33,308 nucleotides of DNA. Source: Burkholderiales bacterium. GTDB lineage: Bacteria; Pseudomonadota; Gammaproteobacteria; Burkholderiales; SG8-41. The DNA is taken from the NCBI GenBank assembly GCA_020854035.1, contig JADZGE010000051.1, positions 1 through 33,308 on the forward strand, in the 5' to 3' direction. The notes beneath the pieces are model-generated. The model searched no databases. It saw only the letters and a program-made list of their open reading frames with translations, and was not told the origin of the DNA. This document shows positions 9,068-17,179 of the stretch, piece by piece. Within the stretch, counting starts at the first letter, position 1, and each line of letters opens with the position of its first letter. A program made the position numbers and the translations under genes.

Positions 9068-9301
9068 ATGGTATTCGACTTCCAGGGCGCGCCCGGGCGC
9101 CCGCCGCTGCCCGGCGTGCCCACCCTCGCCGGCCAGCAGCGGGAGTTCGTGGTGCTGCGGATGCGGATGCTCTGCCTGCGCGAAGGGCTGCGCGAGGCGC
9201 CGCGCCTTTCGCGCCAGCGCCGGGATTGCCTCGTCGCCGCGCTCACCGCCTGCCGCGAGAACCAGTGCACCGGCACCGGCAAAATGCCCCCGCCCGCGTA
9301 G
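9068..9301 (+). CDS. Small hypothetical protein
   Basis: A 77-codon frame starting MVFDFQGAPGRPPLPGVP, in the divergent region between the GcvT-like gene and the MATE gene. Nearly every codon ends in G or C, as in the confident genes of this window, which is the main support. TATCGT preceded by TG, about 10 bases ahead of the ATG, could be an extended -10 element. The middle is Arg/Leu-rich and probably helical; four cysteines are scattered through the C-terminal half. I do not recognise a family. It may be co-transcribed with the MATE gene that begins 34 bases later. Confidence 0.5.
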   Translation: MVFDFQGAPGRPPLPGVPTLAGQQREFVVLRMRMLCLREGLREAPRLSRQRRDCLVAALTACRENQCTGTGKMPPPA

Positions 9302-9335
9302 TATCGCCGCCCGCACTGCATTCGTCACCCGCAAA

Positions 9336-10655
9336 GTGTCGCCGACCCCGCAGCCCGGCACGACGCACCGCCAGCTCTGGGCGATGGCGGGGCCGATCCT
9401 GCTCGCCAACGTCTCGGTGCCGTTGCTCTCCGCGGTGGACACGGCCGTCGTCGGGCACCTCCCCCAGGCGTACTACATCGGCGGCGTCGCGATCGGCGCG
9501 ATGATCTTCGTCTACATCTATCACCTGTTCAACTGCCTGCGCATGGGCACGACCGGACCGACCGCGCAGGCGCGCGGCGCGGGCGACTACGCCGAAGCGC
9601 GCGCGATCCTCGCGCGCGCGCTGCTGCTGGCGGCCGCGATCGGCGGCGCGGTGATCGTCCTGCGGCTCCCGGTGATCGAGCTGGCGTTCTGGCTTATCGC
9701 AGCGAGCCCGGAAGTGGAGCACTACGCCCGCGAGTACTTCGTGATCCGGGTCTGGTCCATGCCCGCCGTGCTTGCCGGCTATGCCATCGTCGGCTGGTTC
9801 TACGGCCTGCGCGAAGCGCGCGTGCCGCTCGTCACGCAGGTGTTCACCAACGGCCTCAACATCGGTCTCGACTTCCTGTTCGTGTTCGGCTTCGGCTGGG
9901 GCGTCGGCGGTGTCGCGACGGCCTCCGTCATCGCGCAGTACGCCGGGCTCGTGCTCTCGCTCGCGTACGTGTGGCGCGAGCTGCGGCGATTGCCGCGCGG
10001 CACGGCCGCCGCGCGCGTGCTCGACCCGGCCCGCATCGCCCGCATGCTCTCGATCAACACCGACATCCTGCTGCGCACGCTGTGCGTCGTCTCCGTGCTG
10101 GGCTTCTTCATGGCGAAGAGCGCGGCGCTCGGCGATCTCACGCTCGCGGCGAACCAGGTGCTCCACAACTTCCTCGCGATCACCTCGTTCGGGCTGGACG
10201 CCGTGGCGCACTCGGCGGAGGCGATACTGGGAGAGGCGGTGGGACGGCGCGACCGCGCGGCCTTCCGCGCGAGCCTGCGGGTGGTGTTCGTCTGGGCGGG
10301 GCTCGCCGGCGTGCTGAACGCGCTCCTCTACGCGGCGGCCGGTCATGCCATCATCGCTTTGCTCACCGGCATACCCGAGGTGCGCGCGGCGGCTGGCGCC
10401 TACCTTCTCTGGCCGGTCTTGCTGCCGCTCGTGTCGGTCTGGGCCTACACCTACGACGGCGTGTACCTCGCCGCCACCCGCACCACGATCATGCGCAACA
10501 CCGTCGTCGCGTCCTTCGTCCTGTTCCTCGTCCTCCTCCACTCGCTGCTGCCCGCCCTGGGCAACACCGCCCTGTGGATCGCCATCACCGCCTACCTCGG
10601 GCTGCGCGGGCTGCTGCTGCACCTCCACTTTCCGCGGTTGCTGCGGAAGATCTAG
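9336..10655 (+). CDS. MATE-family efflux transporter (DinF-like)
   Basis: Multidrug and toxin extrusion antiporter of 439 residues with about 12 transmembrane segments. Family features are an opening WAMAGPILLANVSVPLLSAVDTAVVGHL, then GGVAIGAMIFVYIYHLFNCLRMGTTGPTAQA, and the second-half repeat beginning near SINTDILLRTLCVVSVLG with AANQVLHNFLAITSFGLDAVAHSAEA. The last block resembles the DinF subgroup. GTG 9336 is the best start because it leaves a short cytosolic N terminus; ATG 9384 falls at the start of the first membrane segment. A ribosome site is weak. The stop is followed directly by a 320-bp spacer built of heptamer repeats, so a terminator may lie there. Confidence 0.92.
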   Translation: MSPTPQPGTTHRQLWAMAGPILLANVSVPLLSAVDTAVVGHLPQAYYIGGVAIGAMIFVYIYHLFNCLRMGTTGPTAQARGAGDYAEARAILARALLLAAAIGGAVIVLRLPVIELAFWLIAASPEVEHYAREYFVIRVWSMPAVLAGYAIVGWFYGLREARVPLVTQVFTNGLNIGLDFLFVFGFGWGVGGVATASVIAQYAGLVLSLAYVWRELRRLPRGTAAARVLDPARIARMLSINTDILLRTLCVVSVLGFFMAKSAALGDLTLAANQVLHNFLAITSFGLDAVAHSAEAILGEAVGRRDRAAFRASLRVVFVWAGLAGVLNALLYAAAGHAIIALLTGIPEVRAAAGAYLLWPVLLPLVSVWAYTYDGVYLAATRTTIMRNTVVASFVLFLVLLHSLLPALGNTALWIAITAYLGLRGLLLHLHFPRLLRKI

Positions 10656-10656
10656 G

Positions 10657-10949
10657 GAGCGGGGAACGGAGCCCCGGGGCCGGCGATCGGGGCGCCGGGG
10701 ACTCGCGACCGCGGACGGGGTACTCGGGCGCGATGCCGGGGACGGATACAATCGGCGCGGGGAGGCGACAGGTGCGATCACCAGCGTGGCGGGATAGCGC
10801 AGCCGCGGCAGCGCCGGAGGCGGTGCGTGACCCCGCACGCGCATCGGTCTCCCGCTCTCCCGCCCTCGTTCTCCGATCCCGCGTCCCGGGTCCCCGCTTT
10901 CTTCTCTCCAGTCCCGGGTCTCCGGTCTCCGATTTCCACTCTGCGATCG
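10657..10949. repeat. Two opposed degenerate heptamer arrays filling the MATE-MFS spacer
   Basis: The 322-bp spacer between stop 10655 and start 10978 is largely periodic. From 10657 to about 10747 it can be cut without gaps into 7-mers of the type GANCGGG (gagcggg, gaacgga, gatcggg, ggacggg). From 10845 to 10949 it can be cut the same way into 7-mers of type CCGNTCT (ccgctct, ccgatcc, ccggtct, ccgattt). The second consensus is the reverse complement of the first, so the arrays could fold on each other around the segment 10748-10844. No gene is visible here. Role unknown; a terminator, an mRNA stem or a protein-binding array are all possible. Confidence 0.65.
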
Positions 10950-10977
10950 CTCGCGGTCGCGGCGGCGGGACGCGGCA

Positions 10978-12231
10978 TTGAGCGCCCGGCCCAGGCTTGC
11001 CGCGTTCGCGCCCTTCCGGGTTCGCAGCTTCCGCTACCAGTGGCCTGCCGATCTCGCGACATCGTGGGCGTTCGAGATGGAGACCATCATCCTCGGCTGG
11101 TACGTGCTGACCGAGACGGGGTCGGTGCTGCTGCTGACGCTGTTCGCTTCCCTGCAACACGTCGGCACGCTGGTCGCGCCGCTTTTCGGGGTGATGGGGG
11201 ACCGCGTCGGGCTCCGTGCCGTGCTCTGCGCGATGCGCACGGCGTACTTCGCTCTCGCCGCCACCCTGATGACGCTCGCCTACGCCGGCCTGCTCGACCC
11301 GGCGGTCGTGCTCGTCCTTGCGGCGGTGACGGGGGTAGTCCGCCCCTCGGACGTCGGGATGCGCTCGGCGCTCGCGAGCGACACGATGCCGCCCGCGCTT
11401 CTCATGGGCGCGATCAGCATACAGCGCACAACGCAGGACTCGGCACGGATCGCCGGCGCGCTGACCGGCACGGCGCTCGTCGCGACGCTCGGGATGGGTC
11501 CCGCCTACACGGTCGTCGCCGCCTTCTACGCAACGAGCGCACTGCTCACGCTGCAGACGGGCGGCGGGCGCGGCGCGCGCGACCGGCGCGGCGAGCCGGC
11601 CGCCGGTTCGCCTTGGCGCGATCTCAGGGAGGGGCTCGCCTACGTGCGGCGCGCGCCGCTCCTCCTCGCTCTGATGACTCTCGCCTTTTTCCTCAACATG
11701 ACGGCCTTCCCGCTCATGAGTTCGCTCATGCCGTACGTCGCGAAGGACGTCTACGGGGCGGACCAGGCGACGCTCGGCTACCTCGTCGCGGCGGGCGCTT
11801 GCGGCGCGCTGCTCGGCTCGGTCGCCCTTTCCCGCTACCGGGGCACGTTTCCCGCCGGGCGCATGGTCATCGTGTTCAGTTGCGCCTGGTACGCGATGCT
11901 GATGCTGTTCGCCCAGACCGCCGCGCCGGCCACCGGCGTGCCGGCTCTCGTCCTCGCGGGTATCGCCTTCGCGCTGGGACAGATCTCGATGTTCACGACG
12001 CTCCTGCGGAACTCGGACGAGCGCTTCCGCGGGCGCATCATGGGCATCCGGATGCTCGCCATCTACGGCAACCTGCCCGGATTGTGGACTGCCGGCGTGC
12101 TGATACCGGCGTACGGCTACGCCTTCACCGCCACGCTCTACTGCACGCTGGGCATCGTCGTCACCGTGGCGATCGCGCTGCGCTGGCGCGCCGAGTTCTG
12201 GCGGCCCGACGCACCGGCGAACCGGCGCTGA
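10978..12231 (+). CDS. MFS transporter (MFS_3/EntS-like exporter)
   Basis: Major facilitator of 417 residues with about 12 membrane segments, resembling the MFS_3/enterobactin-exporter-like group: short N terminus FAPFRVRSFRYQWPADLATSW, then GWYVLTETGSVLLLTLFASLQ, and motif A as GVMGDRVGLRAVL. The central cytoplasmic loop is Arg/Gly-rich (GGGRGARDRRGEPA). The only start ahead of the conserved region is TTG 10978, with a GGCGGGA-like ribosome site, so a weak start is likely. The stop is 9 bp from the stop of the convergent flavin reductase. Substrate unknown; siderophore or drug export are the usual roles. Confidence 0.9.
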   Translation: MSARPRLAAFAPFRVRSFRYQWPADLATSWAFEMETIILGWYVLTETGSVLLLTLFASLQHVGTLVAPLFGVMGDRVGLRAVLCAMRTAYFALAATLMTLAYAGLLDPAVVLVLAAVTGVVRPSDVGMRSALASDTMPPALLMGAISIQRTTQDSARIAGALTGTALVATLGMGPAYTVVAAFYATSALLTLQTGGGRGARDRRGEPAAGSPWRDLREGLAYVRRAPLLLALMTLAFFLNMTAFPLMSSLMPYVAKDVYGADQATLGYLVAAGACGALLGSVALSRYRGTFPAGRMVIVFSCAWYAMLMLFAQTAAPATGVPALVLAGIAFALGQISMFTTLLRNSDERFRGRIMGIRMLAIYGNLPGLWTAGVLIPAYGYAFTATLYCTLGIVVTVAIALRWRAEFWRPDAPANRR

Positions 12232-12239
12232 CCCGCGGG

Positions 12240-12809
12240 TCAGCCGGCGGATTTCGGCGCGGCCGCCGGGGCCGGGCCGACATGGTAGAAGGACTCCCAC
12301 GCGTCGAACGCGGTCTCCCCGCAGGAGGCATCCTGCTCCAGCTCGGCGAGCGCGCCGTAGCGCCCGCCGTGGAACACGAGCGGTGGCCGGTCGAAGTAGG
12401 CGTAGCGCTCGACCTCGCCGATCAGGATGACGTGATCGCCGCCGGGGTAGGAGTGGCGGGCGCGGCACTCGAAGAGCGCGGCGGCGTTTTCGAGCAGCGG
12501 CGCCCCGCCGAGCCCCTCGCCCGTGGCAACCCCGGTGAACTTGTCCGCCGCGGGAGAGCAGAACCGCTCGGCGAGCACGCGCTGGTCGCCCGCGAGCACG
12601 TGGATGGCGAAATACGTCGCCGCCTCGAACGCCGGCCGGCTCGGCGCACGCGCGGCGAGGCTCCAGAGCACGAGCGGCGGGCGCAACGACACCGAGGCGA
12701 ACGAATTGATCGTCACGCCGGCCGCGCGCCCGCCGGCAGAGCGCGCCGTCACCACCGCGACGCCGGTGGGATAGCTGCCGAGCCCGCGGCGAAAGTCCCG
12801 TTCGTCCAT
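12240..12809 (-). CDS. Flavin reductase domain protein (FMN-binding split barrel)
   Basis: Protein of 189 residues of the flavin-reductase-like family (HpaC/DIM6-NTAB type), which uses NAD(P)H to reduce FMN or FAD, usually for a partner monooxygenase. It opens MDERDFRRGLGSYPTGVAVVTA, the canonical start, followed by GVTINSFASVSLRPPLVLWSL. It carries the conserved GGDHVILIGEVERYAYFDRPPLVFHGGRYG, where GDH and FHGGRYG are family signatures. No monooxygenase lies beside it, so it may serve a partner elsewhere. Its stop nearly meets the MFS gene stop; the methyltransferase gene ends 20 bp upstream, and the two are probably co-transcribed. Confidence 0.92.
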   Translation of the reverse strand: MDERDFRRGLGSYPTGVAVVTARSAGGRAAGVTINSFASVSLRPPLVLWSLAARAPSRPAFEAATYFAIHVLAGDQRVLAERFCSPAADKFTGVATGEGLGGAPLLENAAALFECRARHSYPGGDHVILIGEVERYAYFDRPPLVFHGGRYGALAELEQDASCGETAFDAWESFYHVGPAPAAAPKSAG

Positions 12810-12829
12810 GTCCGGCCGATTCTATCGGT

Positions 12830-13465
12830 TCACGGGCGCCGCCACACGCTGGCGAGCCACGGCTGCCGCTCGCGCGGTTCGCCCGCGGGACGGTAATAGT
12901 GCTCCACCTCCTCGAAGCCGGCGCCGGTAACGTGCCGGCGCCACGACTCGAGGTCGTGATACACCCCGTAGCGCCCGTCGGCCCATCCTTCCTCGCCGTT
13001 TCCCCGCGGATTCGAACTGAAGAGCACCCCGCGCGGCTTGAGCGCGGCGTGGAGCTCGCGCAGCACCCGCGGAAGCGCCGCCGACGGGACGTGAAAGAGC
13101 GAGGCGTTGGCGAACACGCCGTCGAAGCGGCCGGCGGGCAGATCGAGTGCCAGGAAGTCCTGTTCCCACACCTCGCAGCCGCTGTGCGCGCGCGCCATTT
13201 GCGCGAACCGCGCGGCGCCTTCCAGACCCACGGCGAGGTGTCCGCGCCGGGCGAAGGCGCGAAGGTCGCGACCGGGCCCGCAACCGAGATCGAGGATGGC
13301 GAGCGGCGGCGGTCCCTCGAGCGCCCGCAGGAGCGCCTCGATGTTCTGCGTGACATCGTGGTCCCACGTGCCGGCCCGGAACGACTCGGCACTGCGCTCG
13401 TAGTGTTCCAGGGTGCGAGAGGCTATCCCCGCCAGGTCCGCGGGCACGCTGCTGCGGGTGATCAT
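12830..13465 (-). CDS. Class I SAM-dependent methyltransferase
   Basis: Methyltransferase of 211 residues with a type-11 core: motif I LAILDLGCGPGRDLRAFA, acidic end of strand 2 at VGLEGAARFAQMAR, motif II-like FDGVFANASLFHVP, and motif III LKPRGVLFSSNPRG. These bind S-adenosylmethionine. The acceptor is not evident; small-molecule methylation is typical. ATG 13465 lies inside a near-perfect palindrome, so the start region can fold, which could control translation. The opening is MITRSSVPADLAG. It precedes the flavin reductase on the same strand. Confidence 0.9.
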   Translation of the reverse strand: MITRSSVPADLAGIASRTLEHYERSAESFRAGTWDHDVTQNIEALLRALEGPPPLAILDLGCGPGRDLRAFARRGHLAVGLEGAARFAQMARAHSGCEVWEQDFLALDLPAGRFDGVFANASLFHVPSAALPRVLRELHAALKPRGVLFSSNPRGNGEEGWADGRYGVYHDLESWRRHVTGAGFEEVEHYYRPAGEPRERQPWLASVWRRP

Positions 13466-13494
13466 GGGCTACACTTAGCCCATGATAACCCGCG
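13453..13494. repeat. Palindrome over the methyltransferase start
   Basis: Bases 13461-13471 (atcatgggcta) and 13476-13486 (tagcccatgat) are perfect reverse complements around the 4-base loop cact, and pairing continues outward with two mismatches to about 13453 and 13494. The left arm contains the minus-strand ATG of the methyltransferase; the right arm contains a plus-strand ATG. Both frames therefore open Met-Ile-Thr-Arg. It may be an operator, a translational hairpin, or the scar of an inverted duplication. Confidence 0.75.
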
Positions 13495-13573
13495 CGAAAC
13501 CCGGATCGGCAAGCGGGTGCCGCTCTCGGCGGGGTGCGGCGCGGGCGAACCGAAGGCGTTGCCGGGAGGCAGA

Positions 13574-14239
13574 TTGAAAACCACTTCGCTTCACGCGGCG
13601 TGCCTCGCCGGCGCGCTTCTCCTCGCCGGCTGCGAAACGATCGAGCGCTACGACAACCAGTTCAGCATGACCTTCTTCGTCACCAGCCGTGGCGCGGGCA
13701 AGGGCGCTGATTTCGGCGGTCTCGGCGGGGCCGACGCGCACTGCCAGATGCTCGCCCGGGAGGCCGGTGCGGGCCTGCGTACCTGGCGTGCCTACCTCAG
13801 CACCACCGCCGGCGCCGATTCGCCGACGCGCCACGCGCGCGAGCGCATCGGCAACGGTCCCTGGCGCAACGCAAAGGGGGTCATCGTCGCGCGCAACCTG
13901 GATGAGCTGCACGGCGCGAACAACCTCGACAAGCAGACGGCGCTCACGGAAAAGGGCGAGGTGGTGAACGGTATGGGTGACACGCCCAACATGCACGACA
14001 TCCTCACCGGCTCCACGCCCGGCGGAATGGCGATGGGCGGCCCCGGCGACACGACTTGCGGCAACTGGACGAGCAGCGGCAAGGGCGCCGCCATCGTCGG
14101 GCACCACGACCGCCGCGGCCTGCGCGAGGACGAACCGTCGCGATCCTGGAACTCCTCGCATGCAACGCGTGGTTGCGGCGAGGAAGCCCTGCGCGCCACG
14201 GGCGGCGCCGGCCTGCTCTACTGCTTCGCGCCCTACTGA
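13574..14239 (+). CDS. Putative lipoprotein, lectin-like/collagen-associated fold
   Basis: Secreted protein of 221 residues. TTG 13574 is the start: GGGAGG lies 4 bases ahead, and the frame opens with a lipoprotein signal ending LLLAGC, with Cys20 as lipid attachment site. The mature part reads MTFFVTSRGAGKGADFGGLGGADAHCQMLA and later HDILTGSTPGGMAMGGPGDTTCGNW, WNSSHATRGCGEE and a terminal GGAGLLYCFAPY. The conserved Cys and Trp pattern recalls small lectin-like or C-type-lectin-fold domains of unknown function. Biochemical role unknown. A 31-codon upstream frame (ATG 13482) ends in a TGA overlapping this TTG, so leader-coupled translation is possible. Confidence 0.8.
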   Translation: MKTTSLHAACLAGALLLAGCETIERYDNQFSMTFFVTSRGAGKGADFGGLGGADAHCQMLAREAGAGLRTWRAYLSTTAGADSPTRHARERIGNGPWRNAKGVIVARNLDELHGANNLDKQTALTEKGEVVNGMGDTPNMHDILTGSTPGGMAMGGPGDTTCGNWTSSGKGAAIVGHHDRRGLREDEPSRSWNSSHATRGCGEEALRATGGAGLLYCFAPY

Positions 14240-15100
14240 CCCTGGCGGAACAGCGCGACCGCTCCCGCACGCCGGCGGCGAGCGTGTCCTGGAGCCTGCG
14301 CGGCGCATCCACTGCAAGCCTGCCGAAGCGCGTGCCCGCGCGGTTCTCTTTCGCGGGATCGCCGCCCGCCGAGCGCTCGCGTGCCAGCGCGAAGAGCGGG
14401 GTCATGAGCCGCGCGACCGACACGCCGCGCGCGGGCGCCTCACCGTCGATCACCCCGGCGAGCCGCTCCCAGTAGGCACGGAAACGCTCCTCCTCCCCGG
14501 GCGGGAGCACGGCCGCGCGTACGCGCTCGGGTATATCGTCGCGCCATTCGTAGACCACCTGCACCCCCCCGCGGCGAGCTTCACGCTCCGGAGGACGTCG
14601 TTCGCGAGCCGCCCCTCGGCGGTCTCGTTGAGCCGCGTCGCGAGCCGCGCGAGCACGAAATCGGCAACGAATCCCGGAACCGGCAGGCTCCCGAGGCGAA
14701 GACGATCGAAGGCCGGCAAGCTCCCGGTTTCGCGCAGCGCCGCGTCCACGTTGAGCCAGCGGCCGAGCGGGTTGGGCGGCGCTTCCAGGCTCGCCTGCAC
14801 CACCGCGAGGCCCGGCTGGAGCACGACGCGCGCCGAGCCCCGTCGCAGTCGGGTGGCCGCGTAGTTGAGCACGAGGTCCACGTCCTGCTGCGTCGCGACG
14901 ATCGTGCGCAGCGTTCCCGGCTTCGCCTTGCGCGGATCGTGTCGCGACAGGATGCGCTTCGCCCGCTCGATGTCCGCCGGCGAAATGTCCGCCTTCCCGG
15001 CTACGAGCGGCGCGTCCTGAAAGCACAGCCAGAGCGCGGCGAGGGCGGCCACCGGCAGCCCGAGCAGCGCGAGGAGAAAGAGCCTCGCCACCCATTTCAT
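14240..15100 (-). pseudogene. Decayed membrane-anchored/exported protein of unknown function
   Basis: The gene starts at ATG 15100 with MKWVARLFLLALLGLPVAAL, a signal peptide or anchor, and runs in one frame to about 14570 (RLANDVLRSVKLAAGG). It then continues in another frame as VQVVYEWRDDIPERVRAAVL and on to ARLMTPLFALARERSAGGDPAKENRA. The switch falls in a run of seven C (14564-14570); one extra C restores the frame. Downstream, ENRA joins directly to GTRFGRLAVDAPRRLQ, which from memory of this family are normally separated by several dozen residues, so an internal deletion is likely. No clear end is seen before the lipoprotein gene. The homopolymer shift could be a sequencing error; the deletion could not. 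Confidence 0.65.
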
Positions 15101-15175
15101 GTCGCCATGGTAGCAGCCCGCCGCGCGGCTTAGCCGCGGGAGGCCGCCGTGCGAGAATGCCCGCGGCACCGCTGC

Positions 15176-15203
15176 CGATCACTCGACACCCGACCCTCGA
15201 CCC
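15176..15203. repeat. Heptamer array abutting the CoA-transferase start
   Basis: Four consecutive 7-mers (cgatcac, tcgacac, ccgaccc, tcgaccc) end two bases before the ATG of the CoA-transferase gene. They occupy the place where a ribosome-binding site should be, and no purine-rich site is present. The periodicity matches arrays in other spacers of the window. Confidence 0.5.
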
Positions 15204-15205
15204 CC

Positions 15206-16411
15206 ATGCAGCTTCCACTCGAAGACGTCAAGGTTCTCGATCTCACTCACGCCCTTGCCGGCCCGTTCTGCTCGACGATGCTCGCTGATTTCGGCGCGCA
15301 GGTGATCAAGCTCGAACCGCCGGGCGCGGGCGATCTCGCGCGCGGCTGGGGCATCCCGATCGCGGGCGGGGAGACTTCGTATTTCGTCGGGCTGCACCGC
15401 AACAAGCGCGACATCGTGGTTGATCTCAAGCGCCCCGAAGGCAAGGAGATCTTCTTTCGCCTCGCCGAGCGGTGCGACGTGGTGCTCGAGAACTTCCGCG
15501 TGGACGCATTGAAGCGCCTCGGGCTCGACTACGAGGCCGCCCGCAGGCGCAACAAAGGCATCATCTACTGCTCGATCTCGGGTTTCGGTCAGGACGGGCC
15601 GTACCGGGACCGCGCCGCGCTCGACCTCATCCTGCAGGCCGAGAGCGGGATGATCAGCGTGACCGGCGAGCCGGGCACCTCCGGCACGCGCGCAGGGGTC
15701 TCGATCGCCGACCTCGCCGCGGGGATGAACGCGGCCTACGGCGTCATGCTGGCGCTGCGCGTGAAGGAGAAGACCGGCGAGGGCCAGTACGTGGATATTT
15801 CCATGCTGGAGGGACAGCTCGCGCTGCTCGGCACCGCGTTCTGCAACTACTTCGCGAACGGCGCGGTGCCCAGGCCGATGGGTACGGCCTACCCCGTGGT
15901 GGTCCCCTACCAGACCTTTCACACGAAGACGAAGGATCTCGCGATCGCGATCGCCGGGGAGAAGCTCTGGCGGATCTTCTGCCGGGCGATCGGCCGGCCG
16001 GAGCTCACGGACGATCCGCGCTACCGCACCACCACCGACCGCATGAAGAACCGCGACGCGCTGATCCCGGTGCTGCAGGAGGTATTCCTCTCCCGCGGCT
16101 ACGAGGAGTGGGAGAAGCTGCTCCTCGAGAACGACGTGCCCGTCGGCGCGATCAACGACATCGGCCAGGTGGTCGAACACCCTCAGGTGAAGGCGCGCGG
16201 AGCGCTGGTGGCGTTCGATCATCCGACGGCCGGCAGGGTGCGCTCGGTGGGCTCGCCGGTGCGCCTTTCCGGGACGCCCGCGAGGATGCGCGCGCCCGCG
16301 CCGCTGCTCGGGCAGCACACTCACGAGGTGTTGCGCGAGGTGCTTGGCATGGGACGCGACGAAGTCGCGGCACTGGAGAAAGCGGGCATCGTCTCGGGAG
16401 CGAAACGGTGA
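15206..16411 (+). CDS. CaiB/BaiF family III CoA-transferase
   Basis: Family III CoA-transferase of 401 residues, which moves coenzyme A between organic acids through a mixed anhydride on a conserved Asp. Seen: VKVLDLTHALAGPFCSTMLADFGAQVIKLEPPGAGD at the N terminus, LHRNKRDIVVDLKRPEG, ISGFGQDGPYRDRAALDLILQAESG (containing the likely catalytic Asp), and the C-terminal VKARGALVAFDHPTAGRVRSVGSPVRLSGTPARMRAPAPLLGQHT. ATG 15206 is used because translation from the upstream ATG 15149 runs through the heptamer spacer. It activates or exchanges a carboxylic acid in catabolism, consistent with many carboxylate receptors nearby; the acid is not identifiable. It precedes the PPOX gene on the same strand by 138 bp. 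Confidence 0.94.
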   Translation: MQLPLEDVKVLDLTHALAGPFCSTMLADFGAQVIKLEPPGAGDLARGWGIPIAGGETSYFVGLHRNKRDIVVDLKRPEGKEIFFRLAERCDVVLENFRVDALKRLGLDYEAARRRNKGIIYCSISGFGQDGPYRDRAALDLILQAESGMISVTGEPGTSGTRAGVSIADLAAGMNAAYGVMLALRVKEKTGEGQYVDISMLEGQLALLGTAFCNYFANGAVPRPMGTAYPVVVPYQTFHTKTKDLAIAIAGEKLWRIFCRAIGRPELTDDPRYRTTTDRMKNRDALIPVLQEVFLSRGYEEWEKLLLENDVPVGAINDIGQVVEHPQVKARGALVAFDHPTAGRVRSVGSPVRLSGTPARMRAPAPLLGQHTHEVLREVLGMGRDEVAALEKAGIVSGAKR

Positions 16412-16549
16412 GCGCTGGTCGATCGCAGGGGAACAACGCCACCCGGCGCCACGCGCAACCACCGCCGCAGGACGAGGTAATCTGGACTTTCTCGCCGCCC
16501 GCGGGGAAAATGCCCGTCTCGGCGTGTTGCCACCAGAGAGGAATGTGCG

Positions 16550-17179
16550 ATGGACCAGGTGACCGGTGAGCACCGGATCGACACGGTGGAGGCGCTGGAA
16601 GCGCTCTACGGCTTTCCTTCGGGCGCGGCGGTGGAGAAGGAGGTGGACCATCTCCATCCGCACTACCAGGCGATGATCGCCGCCGCCCCGTTCGTCGTGC
16701 TCGCGACGAACGGGCCGGGGGGCGTTGACGCTTCACCGCGCGGGGACGCGCCGGGCTTCGTGACCGTCGCCGACGCGAGGACGCTCCTCATTCCGGACCG
16801 CAAGGGCAACAACCGCGCCGACAGCCTGAAGAACATCATCGCCGACCCCCATGTCGCGCTCCTCTTCCTGATTCCCGGCATAGGCGAGACGCTGCGCGTG
16901 AACGGGCGCGCCGCCATCACGACCGAGCCGGCGCTGCTCGAACGTTTCGCGGTCCGGGGGAGCCGGCCGCGTTCGGTGATCGTCGTGTCCGTCGACACCG
17001 TGTTCTTCCAGTGCGCGCGCGCGATCTTCCGCTCGAACCTGTGGGACCCCGCGCGCCACCGCGCCCGCGAGACATTCGCGAGCACCGGGCGCATCGTCGC
17101 GGATCTGGCGAAGACGAAGTTCGACGCGGAGAGCTACGACGACGGGCTCTACGAGCGGCTGAAGTCGGCGCTTTACTGA
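16550..17179 (+). CDS. PPOX-class FMN-dependent flavoprotein (MSMEG_1061-like)
   Basis: Split-barrel flavoprotein of 209 residues of the pyridoxamine 5'-phosphate oxidase superfamily. Features are FVVLATNGPGGVDASPRGDAPGFV, LLIPDRKGNNRADSLKNI, the strand FLIPGIGETLRVNGRAAI, and the late segment FFQCARAIFRSNLWDP. These blocks, with the length of about 200 residues, match the MSMEG_1061 subfamily of predicted FMN/F420-type oxidoreductases; the substrate is unknown. ATG 16550 has AGAGGA about 8 bases ahead. Its stop overlaps the 3' end of the convergent decayed receptor gene by a few bases. Confidence 0.9.
   Translation: MDQVTGEHRIDTVEALEALYGFPSGAAVEKEVDHLHPHYQAMIAAAPFVVLATNGPGGVDASPRGDAPGFVTVADARTLLIPDRKGNNRADSLKNIIADPHVALLFLIPGIGETLRVNGRAAITTEPALLERFAVRGSRPRSVIVVSVDTVFFQCARAIFRSNLWDPARHRARETFASTGRIVADLAKTKFDAESYDDGLYERLKSALY

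Noticed and set aside
10827..12896. 689-codon plus-strand frame over the MFS gene
   Set aside because: Same strand but another frame; the translation is Arg/Ala/Gly/His-rich without domains, while the MFS frame is clearly coding.
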